A DNA stretch of 64,000 nucleotides, taken from Alnus glutinosa. Lineage: Eukaryota > Streptophyta > Magnoliopsida > Fagales > Betulaceae. The notes beneath the pieces were generated by a model. The model had not been told where the DNA came from and did not search any database. It worked only from the letters and a program-made list of their open reading frames with translations. Shown in pieces: positions 52,302 through 64,000 of this stretch (its first letter is position 1; the number at the start of each line of letters is the position of its first letter). The DNA is taken from contig NC_084891.1 in assembly GCF_958979055.1 (NCBI RefSeq), positions 27,811,001 to 27,875,000 of the forward strand, read 5' to 3'. Both the position numbers and the translations under genes were made by a program.

Positions 52302-53876
52302 GTGGAATAGATATGGAATACACATGCTCATAATTTATAGGCTAGGATAGGAACTTTCAATTAGAATTTTGCTTGAGTACTATTTCTTCCATCCAGAAAT
52401 AAGAATTTAATTCCATCAATTAGAATCTACAAATCATTTCTTATTTGAAATAAATTACTAAATAATGTAATTTGTATCTAATTAAACCGTACGTGGCATG
52501 TGGGTTACAGTTTAATTGTTAGGGGATTTTATTTCTTTTATTGCAGACAATTAAAAGGGGGTTTCTATGAGACGTGAGAAGGGCAATGTAGGAAGAAAGT
52601 TTATTTAACAAGTATGTATTTCTCACCTCTTCATGTTCAATCTTCCTTATGCTCTCATTATTTACCAATAATTTAACGCAAATATTGTATATATATATAT
52701 ATATATATATATACTTTTTTTTTTTTTAATTGAAAACAAAAAAGGGAAAACGAAACTCAGCCAGGGGTGAGAGATAAGCTTAAGGGAAGCTGATGAAGGT
52801 GTTTTTAAGAACAGGCACGTAATCAGACAGTTGTAGAGGAGCCAAAAATGTGCAATTCCCCCTCCACACTCTTACCTTATCTTCTCTTTAACTTTGTTTA
52901 GGTTAATTTTACTTGCAGCTCAGTCTAGTTTGTCTGGCAATTTGGTATATAAGGAGTTCTATACTGATAACAACGTAAAAAAAAAGGACCATGATGGGGT
53001 TGAAAACAGTATTTACGCCACCAAACCAATGCACAAAAACAAAACACATCGATCATTGTTTAGAAGGATAAAGACTGATCACTAGTAATTTGAATAACCT
53101 TAAAATTTAGTTAGGTAGGTAGGTCCTATACAGGGACGGAACTAAGATTTTAGATGTGGAGATAATTTTTTTTTTATAAAAAAAAAAAATAAGAGGGTAA
53201 AAATTTTATTTTAAAATAATTATAGGGGTATTTTTGAAAATAAAAATAAAAAATAAAAAAGATAGAACCCCTTATGCTTCACTTGATTTAGACTTTTATA
53301 CCCTAGTTTTTTATTTTGTAAATTTAAAACTCAATTTTATGATCATTTTAAATTTGAGACATTTTTTGCATTAAATAAATAATAAACATTATATGAAAAA
53401 TAAAATTATACCACTCTTATATTAAAAAAGAAAGGTTGGGCGATGCGTAATCATTAAGCAGTAATGCATCGTTGAGCTCTCATCCAACTATTGTAATGGT
53501 TGGATTACCCATTGTCATGGCTAAGTTGTACACAACCATAAACTAGATCGTACCTAATCATCACTGTGTAAAGTGTGTAAACCCAACCATCATAGTTGAG
53601 CATGACCCATTGACCCAACGGGTATAATTGGGTCAATGCCCATAACCGTAGTTGGATCGTGTATAGCCATGACAATGGTTGGATCGTTTTTTTTTTTTTT
53701 TTTCAAATGTAAAATGATCATAAACTCAAGTCTTAAATTTGTACAATTAAAAAACTGATCAGCTACCAATATATATATGATCATGATCTAATTACTGTAA
53801 AATTTAAAATGATCATGATCTAAATTTCTGTCTTTGCATGGTGTTGGAAACATGCTTCAGCAACCATTTTGCGCAT
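52302..53876. other. Gap with TA run and degraded repeats
   Basis: TA run at 52687-52713. CAGGGACGGAACTAAGATTT at 53140 is a phrase seen at the ends of dispersed plant repeats. An inverted pair (ATTTTATGATCATTTTAAAT near 53333 and TGTAAAATGATCATAAACTC near 53708) encloses a block of recurring CCAACCAT/ATGGTTGGAT words at 53480-53690, so a worn TIR element of about 400 bp is likely. No gene seen. Confidence 0.45.
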
Positions 53877-54669
53877 CTAAGTTGTATCTGTAGGATTCTT
53901 CGTATCAAATATTGGACTCAGAAGAAATGCACCACCACAGGCAATCGTCAGGGGAAATGCCAACAAAAGAGAAAATATTTTCCTCTCGTCATTTTCTTCA
54001 TTATGTAATTGCAAGACAATTTACAAGAGAGAAAACGTGAGAACACCCTTCAAAGCTCTTATTCCAACTAGGCCATCATAACCACTAGGCCGAGTTATTA
54101 ACGCTTTGTTTGTTTAGGTGTAAAATAATTTTTAAAAAATATTTTTTGTATTTTTTAATGTTGGTACAACCGAAAATAATAGTTAAACCAAAAACAATTT
54201 CAATTATTAACCGCATTCACATAATTTAAAACATTTCTCCATAGCCTCATGTGAATAATGATTTTTGCAAACTGCATTCTCACGTGCGAATAGCAAAATG
54301 CAAGCAGTTAATATCCATCCACATGTACAAATCTTTGTTAAGAAAATCAAACAGTCCAAAAGCTATACATTGACGAGTGTGCGCATATACGCATACATAT
54401 TTTTCATTTTCGTGTTTTTTTTTCTTCCTATCTTGATCCTTTCATCGAATGGGTGATGAGCACATTTGGAGTTTCACGAATTCAGGTCCACAATACGGAA
54501 CTGATTTCAAGGAAATGCAACATACAGAAGTGATTTAAAGATCAGAAAACAAAATGAAGACAAGTTCCAATTATGGCCAAAAGCTTTAAGTCATTCCAAA
54601 CCAAACCAAAAAAAAAAAACATATAAGTTACTACGTACCAGACGAAGTTTCATCTGATTTGTTCTCCAT
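53877..54669 (-). CDS. Candidate 49-aa single-pass membrane microprotein, 2 coding exons
   Basis: Too short to stand out as an open frame. Coding exon 1 is 54639-54669 (MENKSDETSS plus one base, donor GTACGT); coding exon 2 is 53877-53995 after a GAAG acceptor. The join restores phase and gives 49 residues: an acidic head, then ENDERKIFSLLLAFPLTIAC, GGAFLLSPIF and a short polar tail DTKNPTDTT. About 24 residues (IFSLL to LSPIF) could cross a membrane. A leader exon ending at 54759 with donor GTAAGC, followed by a long pyrimidine tract (54700-54750 on the minus strand) and AG just before the ATG, supports a spliced transcript. The gene lies 3' of the ERD2-like gene on the same strand. No family recognised. 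Uncertain points: the 643-bp intron has a weak acceptor, and no RNA evidence is at hand. Confidence 0.45.
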
Positions 54670-54758
54670 GAAATATCAAAATTTTTGTCTGATTTGTACT
54701 CCATAAAAATAAATCGAAAACAAGAAGAAAAGGAAAAAGAGAAAAGAGAAAAGCTTAC

Positions 54759-54900
54759 TTCTGCAGAACTATGGTGTCTCGGTTTTTCGGCAACAGCAAA
54801 AATGGAGAGAGAAAAGGGGGTGGTGGGGAGAATGATTAAACAGGAGGCATGTTGCAGAAACGGTCTGAATAATCAAAATTGCCGGGATCTTAATTGGTCT
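54759..54900 (-). other. Probable leader exon of the microprotein gene
   Basis: Read on the minus strand it is C-rich (CATTCTCCCCACCACCCCCT), then TTTTTGCTGTTGCCGAAAAA and ends GCAGAA followed by GTAAGC. The 5' border is not defined. The composition contrasts with the AT-rich flanks and looks like a plant 5' UTR. Confidence 0.45.
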
Positions 54901-55753
54901 CATTCAAAGAAACAGGTACCAAAAAGCAAAAGATTCCAATTTGATTGACCAACTTGAATAATTCTAAATGTAATACCCATTTCTCCCTTGTGTATATCTA
55001 ATAATGATATAACTTTTAAAATTACCATTTGATCAAAATTCAATAATAATAAGTCAAAAGTCCAATAGTGTTTTAAAAGTCACATCATTATTAAAGAGAC
55101 AAAAAAAGTACTGAGAACCACTAAATATCCAATCAACTAGTTGACAAAATGCATTATTCACATTTGCACCTAGAGCATTCGAGTCGTTTTCCAAACTACG
55201 CATACTCGGGTGGGCCTGTAATTGCTCGGGCAGGTGTCCATGGTGCTTGGAATGTGCTCCGAGCAGGTGCCCCTATCACATTAACTGCCCGTGTTGCATA
55301 CATGACATGCCACTATTGCATCCAATTCTAGTCCCCTACTAATTGTTGTTTTTTGATGTAAACAGTTAGGCAAAGCTCATTGTCATAGTCCATAATTATT
55401 GCCAACTCACAGGACTTTCACACAGACACTGCCTGAAGATTTTCACCAATTTCGTCTTAATTTCCCCGAGTGGAGAGAATCCATTACCCAAAATGAAACT
55501 CGACTCAACACAGACTATTAAGACAAGCTTGAAGCATTAGCTGATAACTGATAATTTTATGTCAAGTTCATGCTCAGTACTAATAATTGGACTTAAAACA
55601 ATGAGGATAGATCCTGAAGCATACATCATGTCAAGAAGATCTAAGCCTCCTAACAACTGTTAAAGACTACAACTGACATTACAAAGTTAAATTGCTGAGG
55701 TAGAATGATTCTGCTGAACTAGATATATACCAAAAATTTGAAGCATCCCGAGC
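54901..55753. other. Gap between microprotein candidate and ERD2-like gene
   Basis: Should hold the promoter of the microprotein gene and the 3' UTR of the ERD2-like gene (roughly 55400-55753). A GC-richer patch at 55150-55320 has an open plus-strand frame with no recognised family. Confidence 0.4.
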
Positions 55754-58700
55754 TTACACCACTCCCGAAGGGAGACGCAGAACAAGTTGTCCGCCAACAA
55801 TGCTGCATACAGAGGGGAAAACTTTACAGTGAGCTCACTAGGAAAGTAATGCCTTAATACTATTTTTGAAAAATCAGAGCATGTTGCCTACCTTTTGACA
55901 TAGTAGTAGCAAAAATCTGCAAGAATGAAAGTCTGAACAATTTCGGAAAGGAGAACCATAGGAGGCCACAAGCCATAACCCAAAGCTGTAAGTAAGCGGC
56001 CTCGAGTATCCAATACCTGTGTTAAAGACGGAAATCATACTCTAAGAAATCAAAAATGTCTTGGTAGTAATTACCAATACCTTAGGCCAACAATCAATGA
56101 AGCAAATGCCAGATTAGGTCCGTCAACCCCCATGCTCATGGCCCATGAGTTACGGATAAATCAACAATCAGTGAAGCAAATATCATGGGAAATTTTATAT
56201 AAACACTCACTAAGTTACAAACACTATGATGGCAATGTACGTGTGACTTTGCGCATGAAGAACCATAGACAACTCCATTTCAAAACTAGCAATTTTAAAA
56301 CTTAACATCCTTGGAAATCATATGTCATATATGGAATCTTAAAGTTTTAAGTTCCGTTATCAAACCTGGAGAACCCAATGTGCACAACTCAAGAACCTCG
56401 CAACTCCCAGCGCAAATACATAATGTGCTGTGAATGGTTCAACAATCTGGGGATTCGAACAAACGTAGATAAGAAAAAAGTAGTCTTCATTCATGAAATT
56501 TGATAGAAAATAATAAATAAAAAAAACCTTAAAAGTGCCATTGGCGATGAACCATCAGAATAGAAAAACTAATAGGGCATGCATGTGTTACTTTGAAACA
56601 TACCTTTGTGTTCTGCATTACCCGCAACTGAGGTAGCACTGAAACAGCTTCAAGATAAACACAGAACGCCCACAAAATCCGATTCAAGATATGATGCTGC
56701 GTTGTGGGGTGAATTAATAATGATAGCACAGCACAAGGTATCACCTGCATCAAGGAAAAACAAACTATCAATTAATCATAATATATTGATACAGTGATGG
56801 TCACAATTTGGTAAAATCCGAATAATAAACAGTTTTCCTTTTCAATGTCCCAAGAAAATGGGAGATGACCCAGAAAGTCTTATAAGTGCAAGTATCAACC
56901 CTAATGACAACCTATCAGAGCAATAATAGTCCTGCAAACCCAAGAATTTCTCAGAGCAAGCAAAACTGACTAGTTCCATGGATGCATAACCAGATCATAT
57001 GCTCATTAAGTCCTTGCCAAATCAACAATCTAGACCTCACTTTTGAGTTACACTCAAGAGTAGCAGGGATTGGTACGCTTGCTAGAGCATAAAAAGTAAA
57101 CCAGAGTCTTACTACCCCTCCCCTAGAATGAAATCATTAAGTCATACCAGATACTCAACTTTAACGACCTCCCATATGAGATTAATCTGTAAAATTTAAT
57201 CCCATTTAACAAAGTTAAGAAAGATGTATCCACTAAAACAGAAAGAACAAGTGAACAAATATTTGCTGGTTTATCTCATAAACACATAAATAAAATAAAT
57301 ACACCAAATTTTGAAGCTGTAAAATGTTTTCTCATCTTCCCACCCCACAATGTACAATGACTCCAATGGTTTACTTTGACTTGCCAGTATGTTTTGCAGT
57401 GAGTTCGAATAATGAACTCTTGAATTATCCCGATAAAATAAAATAAAATAAAATAGAGACGTTCAGACATAGAGAAACAAAATCCTCATGGGCCTAAAAC
57501 CTGTTTTTGAAAAGAAAAAATTCAGGGTTTTTTTAAAGAGCTGGTTAGAAGTTAAAAAAATGAGAAAAATGCGATAAATAAAAAATCCTAATAACTCAAC
57601 ATGTCCTAATATAAAATAGAAGCCATTCATGCCCAACAAGGAGAGGCCACTTCACACAAAATAGAAGTTTAAAGTTTAATTTGTCCATAAACATTCTACA
57701 GAACAATGTTGGCAAAAGTGAGTCAACATTCACTTATCTTTATAAACAAATGGATGCTGCCAATGTGAGGGTACAAAAAGGAAGGTTGACTATGAGTAAA
57801 TGATGAGGACTCACCACATAGTAAATCTTGAAGTTGTCTTTATCTTCCATGTAACTAGACTTCAAATTAAAACGTATCATATAGATAACCCAAAGGGTTG
57901 TCGCCAATGCTGCTGAATCAAGTAGTGTGTGTATATCAAATTCCATAACAAAACTGCAGTAGAGTCTAACCGCCAGAAATAGAGCTGTTAGGTCCTGTGA
58001 TTTGAGTGAGAGCCCTGCAGATAGTTAACAATAATAAAACCGAAAAGGCATTAAAACAACAGAAGTTATAACTTAACAAGTTCTATCGCGGTTTCCCAAC
58101 CTAAAAACCGATGTCAGAGCAAAATACCAAAATATAGAAAGGAGAACTTTAACACTTCTATTGTTGGGTTTACCAAATTGTTACTTTTCACCAAAACTGG
58201 AACCTTCTCTAAATAAAGGCCCATTGAGACTACCTATGACATATTATCAACTTAGAACGACAACAAATCAGTACTCCCTCTATCCCAAATTGTCATTCCA
58301 CCTTAAAAAATCCAACTTTGAGGGGCATCATTTATTCATTGTCTTTGACTGAAAACTCACAAGTTTCCAAAATTATGTTCTCTAATATAAACTCAAATAA
58401 ATCAAAGGTCAAAGACAATGGATAAATGAATATATTAGAAAATTATTCAAAATTTTCCAAAGTGGTGAATAGTTTTTGATATCCCAAAAACCAGTTTCAT
58501 TACCCAATACCAAAAATTTCTGTTTTAGATGGTAGAGAACCAAAACAGGAACTCAATAGCACCCTTATAATTCGAGACTGCAAGAATGTAACCAAACCAA
58601 TCCACATTATGCGTGACCAGAAATAATTCGCTCGGTCATGCAGGAAGCACAGCCGCTCGTTTGTTTATATTACCCGTTCCATTGATCCAGAACCCTCTTG

Positions 58701-59211
58701 AGCTTGTTGGCTATTATTTTGTCTCCAAACCACTATGAAATTAAATGCTTCTCTCCCTGATGGTTGAAACAGGGAAGCACATTTGCACCTTCAAGTGTTT
58801 ACCAGATTCCATTACTTTCAACAAATCCCTTATCAATTATCAATGATTGAAACATTTTAATCAATTAACTTTCAGTACCCAGAAACATTGACCAAAATTC
58901 ATTACCTGGGCAATCACCAAAAGCAGTTGTGATTCGACAAATCAAAACGTGAAATTCAACAAAAAACCGAAACCGTAAAAGAGCTTACCAGCGCATGTCT
59001 TCTCCTTGGTGAGCTTGTAGATGAGAACGGAGATTCCGAGGGCGTGAACGGCCTCGGCTGCGACGAAAAGGTTGTCGTGGTCGTGGACGACCATTCGCAG
59101 GAACCCCAGCGTTGTCATGGCCGACACCACCGCCAGAAACCCCTTGATCTTTGGGGGTTGCCTGCGAACCCATGTCGCCACCGCGTGGATCGGCGTCTTC
59201 GGTCCCTTCAT
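55754..59211 (-). CDS. ERD2-like protein (KDEL-receptor family), 6 exons, 272 aa
   Basis: Exons: 58989-59211, 57815-58014, 56604-56744, 56366-56446, 55892-56016, 55754-55802; all joins are GT-AG and in frame. It starts MKGPKTPIHAVATWVRRQPP, has an extension of about 45 residues over true ERD2, then the ER-retention-receptor fold: NLFVAAEAVHALGISVLIYK, GLSLKSQDLTALFLAVRLYC, IHTLLDSAALATTLWVIYMI, SSYMEDKDNF, LWAFCVYLEAVSVLPQLRVM, VARFLSCAHWVL and ILADFCYYYVKS, about seven membrane segments. It ends LVLRLPSGVV. Length and N-terminus fit the plant ERD2-like subgroup (At1g75760 and relatives), whose function is less clear than that of ERD2, the Golgi receptor that returns HDEL/KDEL proteins to the ER. 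The leader holds a CT microsatellite (59301-59321). Confidence 0.95.
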
Positions 59212-60055
59212 TGCCTCTCTCTCTCTCTAGCTTTGATGTGGGATAAGGAAATGAGAGTTGTACGATACTACAAAGTTTAAGGAAACAAGGGAAAGTGTGA
59301 TCTCTCTCTCTCTCTCTCTCGTGTTTCTCTGTGTGTTTGTGTTCGTTGGTTTAGATGTATATAACTATACTATATATGTGTGAACCGTGAAAATGTATGG
59401 GTTCGAACTTCGAGCCTCGAAGACTTTTGAGTTTATGCGGTTTGGACACGTGTTGTTGGGACAGTGTTTCGTTGTGGTTGGGTATTGGGCGGTTCAACCA
59501 CTGAGCCATGGTTGTGCCAAGCCCCACGGTGAAGGCGTGGAAGAATGATTAGGCAGTTTATGCACGCGCTGCGAGAAATGCATCGTATCAATGATAAGGA
59601 GATCTTATTTTTATTTTTATTTTTATTTTTATTTGTGAAGTAATAATTTTATTAAAAAAAGAAAAACTAATAAGCAAAAGAAACGCAAGCAACCCAACAA
59701 AAAAAAAAAAAAAAACAAGAGACAGGGAAAAGCTAACACAAGCAATAGCCTAAAAAAAGGCAAAATGTCCGGTATGGGGAGATATGCAATGAAGATTAAA
59801 AAATTAAAAAAAATAAAAAAACTTAAGGAGTTCGTCTATACGTGATATGAGGGTCACACCCTTGTCCCACGTGGCAGAATTCTAAATATATATTTTTTTT
59901 ATTTAAAAAAAATATTGAAATTTAAAATTCGGATGACCTTTATTTTCGAAAGTCACGAATGGGGCCTCATTGAGGTTTTTGTTAAGGCAGCCAGCCAATG
60001 GTCGCTTTGGGAAATCGTCACTAAAAGCTTGTTTAAGAAGACTCTTTTTGTGCTT
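59212..60055. promoter_or_regulatory. Upstream region of the ERD2-like gene
   Basis: The leader is CT-rich on the plus strand (59212-59229 and 59301-59321, GA-rich on the gene strand). Up to 59560 the composition is balanced, as expected of a promoter; a TATATATG near 59378 could serve as a TATA element, but its position is not decisive. 59600-60050 is AT-rich without features. Confidence 0.4.
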
Positions 60056-60343
60056 CGGTTCTGTTTAATAATCTCCTCCCCTCCTCTTTTCCTAATTTTC
60101 ACATCTCTAAAAAAAAACATCTAACTTTAAAATATTTTTTAACATTTTTTACTTTTCATATCACGTCAATAATTTTTTTATTATTATTTAAATTAAAAAA
60201 TTCACTACAATACAATTTTTTTTTTCATTTTTCTATATAAATTCTTTCTACTTTATATCACATCAATTACTTTTTATTTTCACTAAACAAAAGAATTTCT
60301 CCCATAAAGGGAGGGGTGGGGAAGGGGGTTATTAAACAGGGCT
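60056..60343 (+). mobile_element. GGCTTGTTTGG MITE family, copy 6 (diverged ends)
   Basis: Left GTTCTGTTTAATAATCTCCT, then CCCCTCCTC, pairs with right GGAGGGGTGGGGAAGGGGGT, then TATTAAACAGGGC. The interior has the family words TTATTTAAATTAAAAAATTC, ACTACAATACAA and TTTATATCACATCAATTAC. Confidence 0.72.
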
Positions 60344-61355
60344 CGAGTCTCGGTAGAACTTTTACTTAGAACTCATTCTTTTAAAGATCATAAATGTTCA
60401 TTTTAATTTATATAAATTTGTAAGGGATTTACGAATTACGAGATGATCCATTCCATTGGAGAATAGACTAATTTTTATTTATTTATTTTTTTTTAAAAAA
60501 AATGAAGTGAATATGGTAAAAAAAATCATACACTGCAAATAGGAGATAGAAAAAATAAAAAATTTCAGTAACTAATCAGAGGGTAGAGTGGTCGGTGGAT
60601 TTGTGGAGTAGTGCAACCAAAGAATATGGTAAAATCATAAATGCATTGTATTTGTAGCCACCAAAGAAATTAATTGGATGAGCAACCAACACCCTGATTG
60701 CAGTATCTATGGAAGTCATGGGTCTCTTCCACGCCTTAACTATCCTCGATCTGTGCACCATTTGCATGAATTTGAAGTCACAGAACCAACACCACTAGTG
60801 GAGCCACAACCCACTAAAAAGTAGAGAAAAATTAACTCAAGAAATCCTGAATACGAATAGAATGGACATGCCACCAACCGAGCGAGCGTGCGGGGCAAAT
60901 GACTTTTCCGAATGTCTATCATTTGAAATATTTAATTAAAATAAATATTAAAGATAAAATTTGAACTCAATATTTTTGTTCCGACAAATAATAATATATT
61001 TAATATTTTAATATTTTTTTTAACACCCCGTGAAGGGTAGAATTGTTATGCATATACATTAATTGATCTTGTAAATTGCATTACATAATTATACCATTGG
61101 GTCAATGTCAACAAGAAACAAGGTCATATGAACGAGCATTACCATAAGAGTACGCTATACATATCCTCATACAACATTTACCAAAATGCTGACCTCATTC
61201 TATTTTTTACATCTAAACAAATGATTCAATGAAAACTTGTAAGATACATTAGATGTTTTAGAAGGTGACGAGGTTGACGAAAGCTAGAATCTGACCGAAA
61301 TTATGTATTTTTAATCAAATTTTAATATGCTTATCTAAATTTATTTATTTATTTA
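60344..61355. other. AT-rich gap, no gene seen
   Basis: Open minus-strand frames at 60576-60767 and 60740-60922 have no recognised family. No repeat ends were made out. Confidence 0.4.
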
Positions 61356-61363
61356 TTTTTTAA

Positions 61364-61555
61364 GAGTAAGGCTAAAAACAATATTTTTCTTCTCATTGCT
61401 ATTCCACACTGTTGGCGTGGCACTCTGGCCACTCCCAACCAACCCTTAGATTAGTCATTATTAAAAAAAATAAGAAAAAAAAACAAAACTCAAAGTGTCG
61501 GTCGGAATTGCCATGCCAACATTGTGAGATAAAAATGTGATATATAGCATTACTC
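61364..61555. mobile_element. 192-bp MITE with 8-bp target duplication (hAT-type)
   Basis: Ends GAGTAAGGCTA and TAGCATTACTC are inverted repeats that continue imperfectly (ATTTTTCTTCTCATTG against TGAGATAAAAATGTG). Flanked by TTTTTTAA at 61356-61363 and 61556-61563. Eight-base duplications are typical of hAT elements, though the T-rich site lowers certainty. Confidence 0.78.
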
Positions 61556-61563
61556 TTTTTTAA

Positions 61564-61737
61564 TGTTATAAACTACATTTTTATCTCACAAATGTTACCG
61601 TGACAGTCCTAACCAACCCTTAGATACGTCATTTTTTAAAAAACAAAAAAACAAAAATAATTATTGGTCGGAACCATTACGTTAGCATTCCGAGATAGTT
61701 GTAAGATAAAATTTGTGGTATATAGCATTACTCGTTT
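61564..61737. mobile_element. Second MITE of the GAGTAATGCTATA family, adjoining the first
   Basis: Left TAATGTTATAAACTACATTT, then TTATCTCACAA; right TTGTAAGATAAAATTTGTGG, then TATATAGCATTACTCG. Both halves match the first element; CCTAACCAACCCTTAGATAC matches CCAACCAACCCTTAGATTAG in it. Confidence 0.7.
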
Positions 61738-61825
61738 TAATTTTGTCCCATGTGAATGAAAATATTGAATCCGCCATTGCATTCCATATATATAGAACCA
61801 AAAGAAAATGCATCTAATTCGAAAG

Positions 61826-62130
61826 AGCAATGCTAGAAACTACATTTTCATTCCTCACTATCCCACAATGTTGACATGACAATCCCAATCAACCAATAAA
61901 TTATTCCTTCTTTTTTATTTTTTCTTTTTTAACATGATTGATTGTGACTATATAAAAAGAAATTCTTTTAGGGGGGGTAAAAATTTAAATTTAAAAGGAT
62001 TACATAGGCATTTAAAAAAAAAAAAAAAAAAAAAAATTGGGAACATCTTGAGGCTTGGGAGCTGAAACCCGCCAAGGCTCAAGGTAGTTATGCTGCTGGC
62101 TATATCAGAATTTAGAGATAATTGCAAGAT
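61826..62130. mobile_element. Third, worn MITE of the same family
   Basis: Left GAGCAATGCTAGAAACTACA, then TTTTCATTCCTCACTATCCC and ACAATGTTGACATGACAATC, matches the family start. A possible right end (TTGCAAGATAAAAATGTGAT, 62123-62142) lies beyond an A run and GC-richer filler, so the element may have been split by another insertion. Confidence 0.5.
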
Positions 62131-62317
62131 AAAAATGTGATTCCATATATTGAGAGAACAAATAGCCAGCAATCAACCTGTAAACTGCATGAATTCCACT
62201 GTCCCGTGTAAAAAATTTCATATCTGAAGTATTGCTTAAAAAGAGATTGAAAATGATTTCATATCTAAAGTTTAATTTGGGTCGAGAATGGAGATTGAAG
62301 TTGAAGTGCATCAAGCA

Positions 62318-64000
<1,683 letters not shown>

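Overview
The window is nuclear DNA from a dicot plant. It is AT-rich, has intron-split genes with GT-AG junctions, and carries many short transposon relics. Plant-only families (WEB, GASA/snakin, plastid hexokinase, Ycf20-like, alkaline/neutral invertase) make a flowering plant certain. The protein sequences look like those of a woody rosid; an order such as Fagales is only a guess from the style of the repeats.

Layout, left to right: a WEB-family gene (minus, cut by the left edge, 1-1614); a plastid-type hexokinase (plus, 6083-11004, 9 exons, 492 aa) with an antisense truncated LINE in intron 3; the AP-2 adaptor sigma subunit (plus, 12610-15832, 6 exons, 142 aa) whose first coding exon is only the ATG; a 13-exon gene for a 784-aa Gln-rich protein with short resemblances to TIME FOR COFFEE (minus, 19033-23402); three GASA1-like cysteine-rich peptide genes (minus, 27165-27705, 36627-37148, 47130-47726) with a Ycf20-like chloroplast protein between the first two (minus, 33079-34517); a possible two-coding-exon 49-aa membrane microprotein gene (minus, 53877-54669 plus a leader exon); an ERD2-like (KDEL-receptor family) gene (minus, 55754-59211, 6 exons, 272 aa); and the last two exons of an organellar-clade alkaline/neutral invertase (minus, 62318-64000, cut by the right edge). 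Coding exons were joined by hand; every junction given keeps the frame and has GT-AG borders.

The genes do not form a pathway. Hexokinase and invertase both act on sugar supply to plastids or mitochondria, AP-2 sigma and the ERD2-like protein act in membrane traffic, and the GASA genes are a local tandem family. From memory, the pairs match Arabidopsis neighbours: HXK3 next to AP2S (At1g47840/At1g47830), and WEB, GASA1 and ERD2-like close together (At1g75720 to At1g75760).

The space between genes is mostly repeats. Several have readable target-site duplications: a 913-bp LINE (15 bp), two SINE families (11 bp and about 15 bp), a 1445-bp long-TIR element (9 bp), a 133-bp hairpin MITE (9 bp) with an empty site in a duplicated segment, a 192-bp MITE (8 bp), and a 551-bp TIR element (TAA). 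Parts of the GASA region are segmentally duplicated. I saw no tRNA or rRNA gene, no CRISPR array and no gene cluster of an obviously new system; the most novel candidate is the microprotein gene.
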